DNA from: Thiomicrorhabdus sp. zzn3
Lineage (GTDB): Bacteria; Pseudomonadota; Gammaproteobacteria; Thiomicrospirales; Thiomicrospiraceae
Assembly: GCF_029767755.1 (NCBI RefSeq)
Contig: NZ_JARUQS010000003.1
Location: 44,840 to 108,839, forward strand
DNA length: 64,000 bases
Reading direction: 5' to 3'
Position 1 is the first letter of the stretch. Each line of letters begins with the position of its first letter. The notes under the pieces were generated by a model. The model was not told where the DNA came from, searched no databases, and was given only the letters and a program-made list of their open reading frames with translations. Shown piece after piece: positions 1 to 9,322 of the stretch. A program made the position numbers and the translations under genes.

Positions 1-45
1 GGGCGTTTTAGTACCAAAGACACTTAATATGGTGTCAGGTAAAGC

Positions 46-3000
46 TTATGATTGAGCGGCTTGGCGCTCACGCTCTTCCTGCTGTTTCACACCGCCGTGC
101 CACTGCCAAATATAGTACAGCAACGGAATCACCAGCAATGTCAACAAGGTTGAAGAGAGCGTACCGAAAATCAACGATACCGCCAGACCTCCAAATACCG
201 GATCGGTAATCATAATCATCGAGCCGAACATGATCGCCAATGCGGTCAGCAGAATTGGACGAAAACGCACCTTACCAGCCTCAATTACCGCATCTTTCAG
301 TGACTGACCTTCACGACGATATTCCAAAATAAAGTCGATCAGCAACAGGGAGTTACGCACCACAATCCCCGCCAGGGCAATCACCCCGATCATCGAGGTT
401 GCAGTAAACGCCTGGCCGGTCAGCCAGTGGCCCGGGAACACACCGATCATGGTCAGAGGAATCGCACCCATGACGATCACCGGCATCATGAACGACTTAT
501 AGTACCCAACTAGAATCAAGTAGATAAAGATAAGCGCTACAATGAACGCCGACCCCATGTCTCGGAAAACATCCAAAGTTAGACGCATTTCTCCACCCCA
601 CAGCAAGGTGTAATCCATCACATCTTTGGGTTGCGCCTGTACAAAACCTAGGTTCGCGGTATGGAATGTCACTCCGGAGTTTGGCAGCGTTACGCCATCG
701 AGCATTTTATCCAGAGACAATACCGCATAGACCGGGCTGGACTGCAGCAGTTCACCACCGACCATCACCATCTGATGCTGATCTCGATCCATAATCGGTT
801 TGGCATGCGTCACTTCTTCAATATTAGCCACAGCAGACAGGGGAACCGCTTCGCCGGAACGCGACTGCACACGCAGTGACAGCAACTGCTCAGCCACCGT
901 ACGTTCTGAACGAGGTAGACGCACTAAGATGTTGACAGATTCACGCACATTATCCAAGTGCATATAACCCAACTCGTAACCGTTAATGTAGTCACGCAAC
1001 ATCTTCGCCACCTGAGCCGGTGCTACGCCGAGCAGATTGGCCTGCTCCCGATCGATATTGATCTCATAACTCCGCACATCGGCTGTGACTGTATCATCGA
1101 CGTTAATCATGCCGTAAATGCCATCAAAGGCCTGATCCACTTCCAGGGCTGCTTCACGTAACTTGTCATAATCGGGCCCGTACAGCTCGGCCATGATCTG
1201 CGTCATCACCGGAGGCCCCGGAGGCGTTTCGTACAACTTGATCTTCGCTTCCGGGAAGGATTTACGAATCGCATCCAACTTTTCATCCAGCAAAATAGCA
1301 ATATCGTGGGAAGACTCGTCACGATCATGCTTATTGACCAAATTCACCCGGATCTGTGCAAAGTTAGGCCCTTGCTTAATCAAGTCACCGCGTACCAAAG
1401 CCGCAAAATCGATCGGGGCCGGACGCCCAAGATAAACACTGTAGTCGGTCACATGAATCGTATTAGCAATCTCAGCACCGACATAACGAACGACGCGATC
1501 GGTCGCTTCGAGCGCCGAATCTTCCGGCATGTCAATCTGCACCAACAAGGTACTGGTATTGTCATACGGCAACATTTTCACTTCCACACCCGCCGGATGC
1601 AGAGGGTTATTCATACCGTCATCACGGATAAACTGCAAAGCGGGCTGCAACATCGCTGCGAATAACGCCATCAACACCACAAACAGGAATACGTTGCGCT
1701 TGGTACGGCTTTCGATCAACGGATTGATCGACTTCACATACAGCCTCTGCATCCAGTCTTCTTTATGTACATGATGCGCTTCCAAACTTTCGCGAGCCTG
1801 CATCTCTTTAATCGCTTTAGGACCTAACCAGCGATAGGCCACATAAGGCACCAGAATATAGGCAATCACCAGCGAGGCAATCATCGCTACCGGCACATTA
1901 AACGGAATCGGCGCCATAAACGGCCCCATCATACCGGTTACGAACAACATCGGAATAAAAGCCAGAATCACCGCCAGAGTGGCCACATTAGTCGGGTTGC
2001 CGATTTCATTGGTGGCTTTCACCATGAGGTCATCGAACTTTTCAGGATCAAACCCTTCATGGATATGCCGGTGAATATTTTCTATGACCACGATCGCTGC
2101 GTCCACCAGCAGCCCCAACGAAAGAATCAACGCAAACAGGGTGATGCGGTTAATCGTCTGATCGGCAATCAAACCAACAAACAGCACCACAAACAAAATC
2201 AACGGTACGGTTAAGGTTACAATCCCCGCTTCACGCCAGCCGAGGAAGATCACCAGAATCACCACCACCGAAAGGACGGCAATACCCAAGTGCTCCATCA
2301 GCAGATTAACCGCGGCATTCGCCTTTTCACCGTCATTACGCGTCACCACCACATCCACATTGGCCGGCAACACACTGGCTTTCAAAAAGTCGAGCTTCGT
2401 CAGTACCGAATTAGCCACTTCTACCGCATTGGTTCCCGGCTTTTTCGCAATGGAAATGGTGACCGCAGGTTGCTCACCGTGAGCAGCAATCGGCCCTTGC
2501 GGGCCAAATCCAATACGCGTATAGGAGTCCGCTTCGCTCGGGCCGTCTTCGATGGTTGCAATGTCACGCAGATAGATCGGACGCCCCATATCGGCACCGA
2601 TAATGATGTCACCGACCTCTTTGGCATTCCCTAAATAGCCGTTAACACGCACCAATTGATTCTTATTGTTGTTAACCAGTGAACCCACCGGCATAGAGAC
2701 GTTACTGCCTTTCAGCATGTCACTGACCTGTTCCAGAGTCAGGCCTGCCAAAGCAATTTTCTGCGCATCCAACCAGACATTGATCGCACGACGCTCACCG
2801 CCAACCACTTCGGTAAAGGAGACACCTGGCACATTGCGCAGATTTTCAACCAACTTTAAGGAAAGATCGCGCAGATCATAACCTGACAGCTCACTGGAGG
2901 TCAGCGCCAACGTCATAATCGGCACGTCATCCACATTGATCGGACGAATCAGCGGCTGTTGCGTATCCGGCGGCATCTTGTCCATATTCTGCATCAGCTG

Positions 3001-3372
3001 GTTATAGAGTTTTACCAGACTGTCGACCTGGTTTTCTCCCACCTCAAACTGAACCGTCACCACACCGAAATCGTTGGCCGCAAATCCAAAAGTGTGATCT
3101 ACTCCCGGCAACGCATTCATAATCGCTTCCAGTGGCTTGACCACCATATTGGACACTTCTTCAGGCGTCGCACCGCCTTTAGGCACGATAATATTGGCCG
3201 CCGGCACCACAATCTGGGGGTTATATTCACGAGGCGTAATCAGATAAGCCATGATCCCTGCCAACATGACAGCGATCATGATCATCATCGTAATTTTGGA
3301 GTGAATAAACCCTTTTGCCAGCTTACCGGCAATATTAAGCTGTTTGTCTGAATCGTGTTGTGTACCAGCCAT
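46..3372 (-). CDS. RND-family efflux pump inner-membrane permease
   Basis: A 1108-residue proton-driven RND permease, the inner-membrane motor of a tripartite pump. A first membrane helix lies at about residues 29-46. Helices 2-6 follow a large periplasmic loop, and a second loop precedes the C-terminal helix block. Helix 4 carries the relay motif LLVDAAIVVIEN: one Asp followed by two Ala, as in heavy-metal (CusA-like) pumps, rather than the Asp pair of AcrB. The helix-10 motif reads ALAGIVVRNSLLLIDF, with Arg where AcrB has its key Lys. The ATG follows a GGGAG ribosome site and starts 3 bases after the adaptor stop, so it is the last gene of a channel-adaptor-permease operon. Substrate is unknown: the relay motifs are mixed and no metal-binding Met or His cluster stood out. 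Confidence 0.93.
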   Translation of the reverse strand: MAGTQHDSDKQLNIAGKLAKGFIHSKITMMIMIAVMLAGIMAYLITPREYNPQIVVPAANIIVPKGGATPEEVSNMVVKPLEAIMNALPGVDHTFGFAANDFGVVTVQFEVGENQVDSLVKLYNQLMQNMDKMPPDTQQPLIRPINVDDVPIMTLALTSSELSGYDLRDLSLKLVENLRNVPGVSFTEVVGGERRAINVWLDAQKIALAGLTLEQVSDMLKGSNVSMPVGSLVNNNKNQLVRVNGYLGNAKEVGDIIIGADMGRPIYLRDIATIEDGPSEADSYTRIGFGPQGPIAAHGEQPAVTISIAKKPGTNAVEVANSVLTKLDFLKASVLPANVDVVVTRNDGEKANAAVNLLMEHLGIAVLSVVVILVIFLGWREAGIVTLTVPLILFVVLFVGLIADQTINRITLFALILSLGLLVDAAIVVIENIHRHIHEGFDPEKFDDLMVKATNEIGNPTNVATLAVILAFIPMLFVTGMMGPFMAPIPFNVPVAMIASLVIAYILVPYVAYRWLGPKAIKEMQARESLEAHHVHKEDWMQRLYVKSINPLIESRTKRNVFLFVVLMALFAAMLQPALQFIRDDGMNNPLHPAGVEVKMLPYDNTSTLLVQIDMPEDSALEATDRVVRYVGAEIANTIHVTDYSVYLGRPAPIDFAALVRGDLIKQGPNFAQIRVNLVNKHDRDESSHDIAILLDEKLDAIRKSFPEAKIKLYETPPGPPVMTQIMAELYGPDYDKLREAALEVDQAFDGIYGMINVDDTVTADVRSYEINIDREQANLLGVAPAQVAKMLRDYINGYELGYMHLDNVRESVNILVRLPRSERTVAEQLLSLRVQSRSGEAVPLSAVANIEEVTHAKPIMDRDQHQMVMVGGELLQSSPVYAVLSLDKMLDGVTLPNSGVTFHTANLGFVQAQPKDVMDYTLLWGGEMRLTLDVFRDMGSAFIVALIFIYLILVGYYKSFMMPVIVMGAIPLTMIGVFPGHWLTGQAFTATSMIGVIALAGIVVRNSLLLIDFILEYRREGQSLKDAVIEAGKVRFRPILLTALAIMFGSMIMITDPVFGGLAVSLIFGTLSSTLLTLLVIPLLYYIWQWHGGVKQQEERERQAAQS

Positions 3373-3375
3373 CGC

Positions 3376-4470
3376 TTACGCTCCCTGGTTTGCTTGATTG
3401 GACGCCTTGACCAAATCGCCGTTAAGCAGACTCTGGTTGTTGTCCACTACGATCTTTTCACCCAAATCCAGGCCGGCTTGGATTTCGACCTGACCGTTGA
3501 GTTTCATACCGGTACGTACCATGGTGAAATACGCCTTGCCATCACGCACCACAAACACACCCTCAATACCGGCTCGCGTCACCAAAGCGGACTCAGGAAT
3601 CATGACAGTTTGACGCTCACCGCGGGTAAAGCTGACACGGGCAAAGGTACCTGTATTCACGCCTGAAATGGAAGGCAGGCTTAACTTGACCGTATGCGTA
3701 CGTGTTTTAGGGTTAGCCGCCCCCACCAGGGTATAAATCGTCCCGGTTACGGGCTTTTCCTGGCCGTCAATCAATACTGTAGCCTCGTCTCCTGGATGCA
3801 GAGCGGCGTACAAATCACCTGCAACTTCGGTTTGCACGCTGATGCTTTGCAGGTTTTCAATCACCACCACTGGTTGCCCAGGAGAAGCCAAGGCACCCGC
3901 TTCAGCCATTTTCTGCACCACGATGCCGTCAAATGGCGCTTTTACGTTGGCATAGTTCAGCTGCGATTTAGCCTGATCCAAAGCGGATTTGGCCGCGGAC
4001 AGGTTTTCTTGCGCCACACTATATTGCAAACGAATCTTGTCATATTGCTGCTTGGAGACTGAATCTTCCTTATACAACTTAGTAAAACGGTCGTAATCCA
4101 ACTTGGCGTCATCCAATGCCGCAATCGCTTGCTGATAAGCTGAATTGGCCTGGGCGATCTGGCTCTTAATATCGGTGGAATCGATGCGGAACAGAATCTC
4201 ACCACGCTTAACCTGCTGTCCCTCTTTGACGTTCAGATCCTTGATATAACCGATCAGACGCGATGCGATCTGCGCTTTCTGATCTGAGACCACCGTTCCA
4301 GGGACAACCGACTTCATCGGCACACTGCCCAATTGCACCGTAGTTAAAGTGGCTTCAATCGTCTGATGCGATTCCTGCTTGGCCACATGCTCATCCTGCT
4401 CACCACACCCAGTCAGCGCCAAGGCTGACGCCAGAACGGAAAGGGTTAATACTTGATAGAACTGTTTCAT
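3376..4470 (-). CDS. RND efflux periplasmic adaptor (membrane fusion lipoprotein)
   Basis: A 364-residue adaptor linking the RND permease to the outer-membrane channel. The ATG at 4470 follows GAGG and gives a lipoprotein signal ending in ALTGC, so the mature protein is probably lipid-anchored. A split lipoyl barrel (about 65-100 and 180-215) brackets a coiled-coil hairpin rich in Ala, Gln and Lys (about 105-175), followed by beta-barrel and membrane-proximal domains. It sits between the channel and permease genes in one minus-strand operon. An in-frame TTG four codons upstream is less likely because the ribosome site fits the ATG. Confidence 0.93.
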   Translation of the reverse strand: MKQFYQVLTLSVLASALALTGCGEQDEHVAKQESHQTIEATLTTVQLGSVPMKSVVPGTVVSDQKAQIASRLIGYIKDLNVKEGQQVKRGEILFRIDSTDIKSQIAQANSAYQQAIAALDDAKLDYDRFTKLYKEDSVSKQQYDKIRLQYSVAQENLSAAKSALDQAKSQLNYANVKAPFDGIVVQKMAEAGALASPGQPVVVIENLQSISVQTEVAGDLYAALHPGDEATVLIDGQEKPVTGTIYTLVGAANPKTRTHTVKLSLPSISGVNTGTFARVSFTRGERQTVMIPESALVTRAGIEGVFVVRDGKAYFTMVRTGMKLNGQVEIQAGLDLGEKIVVDNNQSLLNGDLVKASNQANQGA

Positions 4471-4518
4471 TTCTAACCTCAAACACTCATATAAATTCTG
4501 TCATTTGGGCCTTTTAAC

Positions 4519-4526
4519 CAGGCCTG
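4519..4526. repeat. CAGGCCTG palindrome, intergenic
   Basis: One of 30 copies of this octamer. It lies 10 bases beyond the channel-gene stop and upstream of the adaptor start, in the context ACCAGGCCTGTTCAA. Confidence 0.85.
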
Positions 4527-4536
4527 TTCAATTTAA

Positions 4537-5949
4537 TTAAAGCAATTCCAACTGCATGGTACCGGTCTGCAAACGCAGGGTCGCCGTCTGGATATTTTTT
4601 TCGTAAGTCGCTGCAACCACTTCGGCACGCGCCTTATCCAACAGAGCCTGGCTAGCCAGGACTTCCGTCATCGTCGCCACCCCGTTTTTATAACGTTTCA
4701 AAACCAAGCGCTGCGCTTCTTCCGCCTGCTCAACCGCCAGCTGATTCACATGCACCTGTTTTTTCGCCACATCCAGATTATTCCAGGCAGTAATCAAATT
4801 CAGACGCACCTGGTTTTCTTGCGAGCGCAACTGATACTCTTCTGCTTTGGCCGCTGCATTGGCTTTATCCACGCCGCTTGAGGTGACCCCAAAATCGGTA
4901 ATTTTCCAGGAAACCACTCCGGCAACGGTATAGGAGGCGTTATTGAAACCGACCTGATCGTCATTCCAATCCTGGCGCGCCATCACATTAAAACTCGGGT
5001 ACAAACCGGCCTTACTCGCCCCTACGGCGGCGTAACTGGAGTTCACCTGATAGCGCTTCGCTTCCAATTGAGGGTTTTTCGCCAGCGCCATGGCGATCAT
5101 GTCATCCAGATTATCGGCCGGCATCTCCATATCCACACGCTTACCGATGTCTAATGTTTGCACCGAATCCATCGCCATCAGCATCTTCAAGCTTTCCAGG
5201 GCGACTTTTTCCTGATTCTGAGCTTTTTCCAAGGCCATGCGCGCATTGGACTGGTTGACCTTGGCACTCAGCAACTCAGAACGCACCAATACGCCCTGCT
5301 CAACCAGATTCGCGGTGGTTTTCACATAAGAGTCGGCGGCCAAGACCGCTTTTTGCGCCACTTCAATATAAGCGCGCGCGGTATGCACCGCTTCATAAGC
5401 CTTATAAACATTAAACGTCAGCATTTGACGCACCGCTTCATCACCATGTTGCGCAGCGTCAATCATCGATTTGGCTTGCTTTTGATAGCTGCTGATTTTT
5501 CCGCCGTTATACACCGGAATCAACATTTCCAAACGGGTATTGAAATCCGTACGGGCATCAGGATGATTCAAATCATCTGGCACGACATTAAGCAAGTTTG
5601 GATTAGTTGAATCGAACTCGGCAAATCCAAAATCTGCAAACGAGGCGTCACGCTGCTGTAACTTCATCCCAAATACATTTAGAGGATTGTCCGAATTGGA
5701 GGCGGTAAAGGAGGCGGTAATCTGTGGCAAGCGACTGCTAGACGCTTCCTGGTAGGCCGATTTAGCCTGCTCGATTCTAAAGGCACTGACCGCCGTTTCC
5801 GGATTTTGATTCAAGGTCAGTTCAACACAACGTTTAAACTCTAAGGTTTCCGCCGCTGCACTTTGAGCAAATCCAGCTATCGGCAGTGCAACCGCCAAAG
5901 CCATTGCCAGGCGCTTTAGTTTCCATCCCTTTTCATACTGTTGTTTCAT
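4537..5949 (-). CDS. TolC-family outer-membrane efflux channel protein
   Basis: A 470-residue outer-membrane factor. The signal peptide ends near AQSAAA (about residue 34). The rest holds two long alpha-helical repeats with many Gln, Ala and Lys (about 40-250 and 265-465), typical of the TolC/OEP fold that trimerises into a channel-tunnel. The ATG at 5949 has GGAG seven bases upstream; an upstream in-frame TTG at 5967 is a poor alternative. It is the first gene of the operon, 66 bases before the adaptor, so it is probably the dedicated exit duct for this pump. Whether it also serves other exporters cannot be told from here. Confidence 0.93.
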   Translation of the reverse strand: MKQQYEKGWKLKRLAMALAVALPIAGFAQSAAAETLEFKRCVELTLNQNPETAVSAFRIEQAKSAYQEASSSRLPQITASFTASNSDNPLNVFGMKLQQRDASFADFGFAEFDSTNPNLLNVVPDDLNHPDARTDFNTRLEMLIPVYNGGKISSYQKQAKSMIDAAQHGDEAVRQMLTFNVYKAYEAVHTARAYIEVAQKAVLAADSYVKTTANLVEQGVLVRSELLSAKVNQSNARMALEKAQNQEKVALESLKMLMAMDSVQTLDIGKRVDMEMPADNLDDMIAMALAKNPQLEAKRYQVNSSYAAVGASKAGLYPSFNVMARQDWNDDQVGFNNASYTVAGVVSWKITDFGVTSSGVDKANAAAKAEEYQLRSQENQVRLNLITAWNNLDVAKKQVHVNQLAVEQAEEAQRLVLKRYKNGVATMTEVLASQALLDKARAEVVAATYEKNIQTATLRLQTGTMQLELL

Positions 5950-6029
5950 AATGACTCCGCTTGCCAAATATTTAAACCGAATTAGTTTGTGAAACTCGCA
6001 CCTTAATCATTCTTTGTTTACCCTTCCAC

Positions 6030-6058
6030 GAAAAAGGGTGTCTACAACACCCTTTTTC
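6030..6058 (-). terminator. Stem-loop terminator
   Basis: A perfect 12-base-pair hairpin, GAAAAAGGGTGT paired with its complement around a 5-base loop. It lies 155 bases past the hydrolase stop on the minus strand and upstream of the efflux operon. The A/T tract is inside the stem, so it could work on either strand. Confidence 0.7.
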
Positions 6059-6212
6059 TTCGTTGCCGCTGTGCAACATCGAAATTCGCATCTTTGCCCG
6101 GAACCGAGATAAGCAAACTTACTCAACCTTAGCGAGTTTCACGCCATAACTCAAGCTTATTAACATATAAGAATTTCATAATATTATAGAGAAACAAAAA
6201 TATAAGTAAATC

Positions 6213-6857
6213 CTAATATTGAGAGAGTAGAATTTTTTTCAGCCACACCAGCTCGCCATGCATAAAATGGCTGGCACCGGCGCGACAGTACAAACTCGGC
6301 GAGTGTAATCTAGACATCACCCAATCCATCATCTCCTTAACATCAACCACTTCATCTTCCAAACCAATGACCACCTCCCATGGAACCGTCACCTCAGCAA
6401 TATTGGAAAAATCATAAAGCCCCACCGGAGGCGCCACAATTAACAACCTGTCTGCCGCCAACTTGGTTTGCGCAGAAAGGGTGACATAGCCCCCGAAGGA
6501 AAATCCGGCCAACACCAACTCTTCAAACTCTAACGATTGTCTGGCCCAATGCACGACCGCCCGCAAATCATCCTGCTCACCTTGCCCCTGATCATATTCG
6601 CCTTCACTTTGACCCACGCCACGGAAGTTATAAGCCAGTGTGGTATAACCTTGAGCTTGCAGCGTACGCTCAATGGTTGTCACCACCTTATTATTCATCG
6701 TGCCGCCAAACTGTGGATGCGGATGACTGATCACCACCAGGCCTGCCGAGTTTGCTTTTTCATTTTGCCCACTTTTCCTCAGCTGGGACTCCGTCAGACG
6801 AACCTCTATCAACCCGGCCGGGCCTTCTATGGTCAAAACTTGACTATTTTTACGCAT
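6213..6857 (-). CDS. Alpha/beta hydrolase (COG2945-type)
   Basis: A 214-residue cytoplasmic alpha/beta hydrolase. It begins with a beta segment and the motif HPHPQFGGTMNN, characteristic of this small family. The nucleophile elbow is GFSFGG (Ser near 97), the acid is probably in GLEDEVVD (near 168), and the catalytic His is in GASHFMHG near the C-terminus. Length fits the family (200-220). The start at ATG 6857 is preceded by an in-frame GTG, so either is possible. It is divergent from pdxB. The natural substrate is unknown; some relatives act as esterases. Confidence 0.85.
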   Translation of the reverse strand: MRKNSQVLTIEGPAGLIEVRLTESQLRKSGQNEKANSAGLVVISHPHPQFGGTMNNKVVTTIERTLQAQGYTTLAYNFRGVGQSEGEYDQGQGEQDDLRAVVHWARQSLEFEELVLAGFSFGGYVTLSAQTKLAADRLLIVAPPVGLYDFSNIAEVTVPWEVVIGLEDEVVDVKEMMDWVMSRLHSPSLYCRAGASHFMHGELVWLKKILLSQY

Positions 6858-6995
6858 CACAATGACTCTTTTGTTAAATCTATAGGAAAATTAAACACAT
6901 TGTATAAACCAATTTCATAGCGTCTTATTTCACCGCCACAGAAAAGAAACAGACTTATATATAATGTGTCTTATTTTAGTTAATAGGCTACCAGA

Positions 6996-8141
6996 ATGAA
7001 AAACCGCTCCACTGCTCATAAAAAAATCGTGATTGATGATGCCGTGCCCTACGCAGAGTCCATGTTTTCACCATTGGGAGAAGTGGTTTTAATACCCGGA
7101 CGCAACATTACCCCCGATAGCGTACGGAATGCCGATGCACTTATTGTCCGTTCTCGAACCCAAGTCAACCAAGCACTACTTGAAAACAGCGCCATTTCCT
7201 TTGTCGGTAGCACCGTAGTGGGCTTGGATCATATTGATCAGGCCTGGTTAAAACAAAACAACATCCATTTTTATTCCGCACAGGGCTGCAACGCCAATTC
7301 GGTCGCGGAATTTGTCATCACCAGCCTGCTAGAACTTGCAGAAGACAAAGGCTTTGACCTGAGCCAAAAAACCCTAGGCATTATCGGAGTAGGCCATGTC
7401 GGCTCTTTAGTGCACCACAAGGCGGAACAGTTAGGCATTCAATGTCTACTCAATGATCCGCCAAAAGTGGAACGCCATCCAGAAATGGCAGACCAATATG
7501 TGAGCTTGGATCAGGCACTGCAAGCAGACATCATTACTGTACACACCCCGCTGACACAAACAGGGAAGCACCCGACACACCACCTGATCAGCGCGGAAAA
7601 ATTACAGCAAATTCGTCCGCAGCAAATTTTGGTCAATGCCGCTCGCGGCGGAATTATTGACGAACAAGCCTGGATTAATACCCAGACTTTAGCCAACATT
7701 ATCGACTGTTGGGAAAATGAACCCTTTATCAACCCGCAATTGTATTCACTGGCTTATTTGGCGACACCCCACATTGCCGGGCATTCCCTGGACGCCAAGG
7801 TTGATGGTGGGCGCATGGTTTATGAACAGCTATGCCGATTCTGGGACGAGCCAATTACAGACAACTGGCAACAACAACTTCCTCCACCTCCTGAACCGAT
7901 CACTCCACCATTAAACAGCTCTGTGCAAACCCGGTTATTTAATACCCTAATACAGACCCATAATCCAAGAGTAGACGACCGGGCGATTCGGGATGCGGAA
8001 ATAGAAAATCTCTATAATAAATACGAATCCTATCGTAGAAATTACCCAATATATTATGAGTGGAAACGTCATAAATTTTACAAAACTGGCGATAAAAAAT
8101 TTAACAACCTATTAATTTCATTAGGTTTTACCCCCATCTAA
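6996..8141 (+). CDS. pdxB: Erythronate-4-phosphate dehydrogenase
   Basis: A 381-residue NAD-dependent D-2-hydroxyacid dehydrogenase for the second step of the DXP-dependent pyridoxal phosphate pathway. The Rossmann motif GIIGVGHVGSLV is near residues 124-135. The catalytic Arg is in NAARGGIIDE, with the Glu and His of the family in ENEP and TPHIAGHS. The C-terminal extension (about 285-381) matches PdxB-type dimerisation tails rather than simple hydroxyacid dehydrogenases. A TATAAT box at 6960-6965 sits about 30 bases before the ATG and is a plausible promoter. The last 50 codons are more AT-rich than the rest. Confidence 0.93.
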   Translation: MKNRSTAHKKIVIDDAVPYAESMFSPLGEVVLIPGRNITPDSVRNADALIVRSRTQVNQALLENSAISFVGSTVVGLDHIDQAWLKQNNIHFYSAQGCNANSVAEFVITSLLELAEDKGFDLSQKTLGIIGVGHVGSLVHHKAEQLGIQCLLNDPPKVERHPEMADQYVSLDQALQADIITVHTPLTQTGKHPTHHLISAEKLQQIRPQQILVNAARGGIIDEQAWINTQTLANIIDCWENEPFINPQLYSLAYLATPHIAGHSLDAKVDGGRMVYEQLCRFWDEPITDNWQQQLPPPPEPITPPLNSSVQTRLFNTLIQTHNPRVDDRAIRDAEIENLYNKYESYRRNYPIYYEWKRHKFYKTGDKKFNNLLISLGFTPI

Positions 8142-8242
8142 ACGCCCCATATTAGAGTATTAGCATTTCTTAATAAAATTAAGTTATTCGGGAACAAAAA
8201 AATTAGTATTTTCTTTTATACCCCTAAGGAGTAATCTACATA

Positions 8243-8253
8243 CCCGACTTAGT
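8243..8253 (+). promoter_or_regulatory. Shared leader word CCCGACTTAGT
   Basis: This 11-mer lies 41 bases before the DUF302 lipoprotein start. The identical 11-mer lies about 50 bases before the next gene, the FadL-type porin (9262-9272). Both leaders are AT-rich. A shared regulator or leader element is possible; function is inferred only from the repetition. Confidence 0.35.
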
Positions 8254-8293
8254 TGAAGACTCAACACACCAATAAAAAACGGAGTACAAATCA

Positions 8294-8863
8294 ATGAAAT
8301 TCGCAAGCGCAATTAAAGCAGCCCTACTGGCTACCGCCCTAACAACTCTGTCAGGTTGCGGAACCATGAACGCCATCGGAAACTTGGAAGATGGTGCCGG
8401 CGAAACCTTTATGGACATTTGGGACAAATGGGTTGATGCTGAAGGGGATATCGCTGAAGCGACCATGTGGCAAGTAAAAGTAGAAGAAGGCGTTGAACTG
8501 GCTGACGTCATTGATGCGATCAACAACGTGGGGATTAACCGCAACATTAAAAACGTGGGAGAACTTCCACTTTCTGAAGAACTAAAAGCGCGTGGAATCG
8601 AGTCTGGCGTGGTTCACGTTATGTCTTTCTGTAACCCAGAAACAGCACGCAAGATGATTGACTTCTCACCTGCGATGGGCGGCTTCCTACCATGTCGCGT
8701 AAATATCATCGAGAAGGAAGATGGTCTATACATCTACACCATGAACATGGATATGGCCATCAAAATGGGTCGCAAAATGCCTCCAGAGTTAAAAGAAGCC
8801 ACCATGCAAGTTCGTGACACTATGTGGGAAATGCTACAAAAAGGTTCAAAAGGCGAATTCTAA
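8294..8863 (+). CDS. DUF302-family lipoprotein
   Basis: A 189-residue predicted lipoprotein. The signal ends in LTTLSGC (Cys near 22). The region from about residue 70 to 180 matches the DUF302 pattern, including the VVHVMSFCNPETARKM core, a second Cys in FLPCRVNI and a TMNMDMAIKMGRKMPP segment. DUF302 proteins are often found near sulfur or redox genes, but no biochemical role is established. The ATG follows CGGAG. It is monocistronic, with a terminator directly after it. Confidence 0.85.
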   Translation: MKFASAIKAALLATALTTLSGCGTMNAIGNLEDGAGETFMDIWDKWVDAEGDIAEATMWQVKVEEGVELADVIDAINNVGINRNIKNVGELPLSEELKARGIESGVVHVMSFCNPETARKMIDFSPAMGGFLPCRVNIIEKEDGLYIYTMNMDMAIKMGRKMPPELKEATMQVRDTMWEMLQKGSKGEF

Positions 8864-8889
8864 GCCCAGAACACTTGAAGCCTAACCTT

Positions 8890-8918
8890 AAAAGCCGCTA
8901 TCGATTAGCGGCTTTTTT
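8890..8918 (+). terminator. Rho-independent terminator
   Basis: Hairpin AAAAGCCGCTA / TAGCGGCTTTT with a 5-base loop and a run of six T, 27 bases after the DUF302 gene. Confidence 0.92.
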
Positions 8919-9322
8919 AGTTTCTGCCCACCATATCCTCCTCACCCTCCTCTTTACTCCTATAAGCAATACAACTTAAAACAAAACTCACACACCCCAT
9001 CTAAATTCGCACTTCCCGCCTTGAACTAAATTTTCTTTTACCATCATAAACATTAACTAATATTAGCAAATCCTTAAAACCAAAAAATCAGAAAAAATGG
9101 CAATATTTCCTTTATATTTCAAATAGTTAAAGAATATCATTTTAAACTTAAATTATTGGTCCATTAGGTGTATTTATTACGCACTTAAATAATCAATCCT
9201 ACTGATAGCTAATAAAAATCTTTTAATTGTTCTCGCTAAAAAAATTAATGCATAGTAGGTTCCCGACTTAGTAAGGAGCCCTGCTCCGCAACATAACGAA
9301 AACAACAAAAGAGAGTAAACTC
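8919..9322. other. AT-rich intergenic leader without genes
   Basis: About 400 bases of low-GC sequence before the FadL-type gene. It contains no open reading frame with a credible ribosome site. Visible elements are the CCCGACTTAGT word (9262-9272), a small GGAGC/GCTCC hairpin near 9276-9288, and a GAGAG ribosome site before the next ATG. The length suggests a complex promoter or a long 5' leader. Confidence 0.6.
9262..9272 (+). promoter_or_regulatory. Shared leader word CCCGACTTAGT (second copy)
   Basis: Identical to 8243-8253, here 50 bases before the porin start codon. See that entry. Confidence 0.35.

Noticed and set aside
1-45. Possible gene at the left edge
   Set aside because: Only 45 bases, no frame or signal; it is the 3' side of the RND permease.
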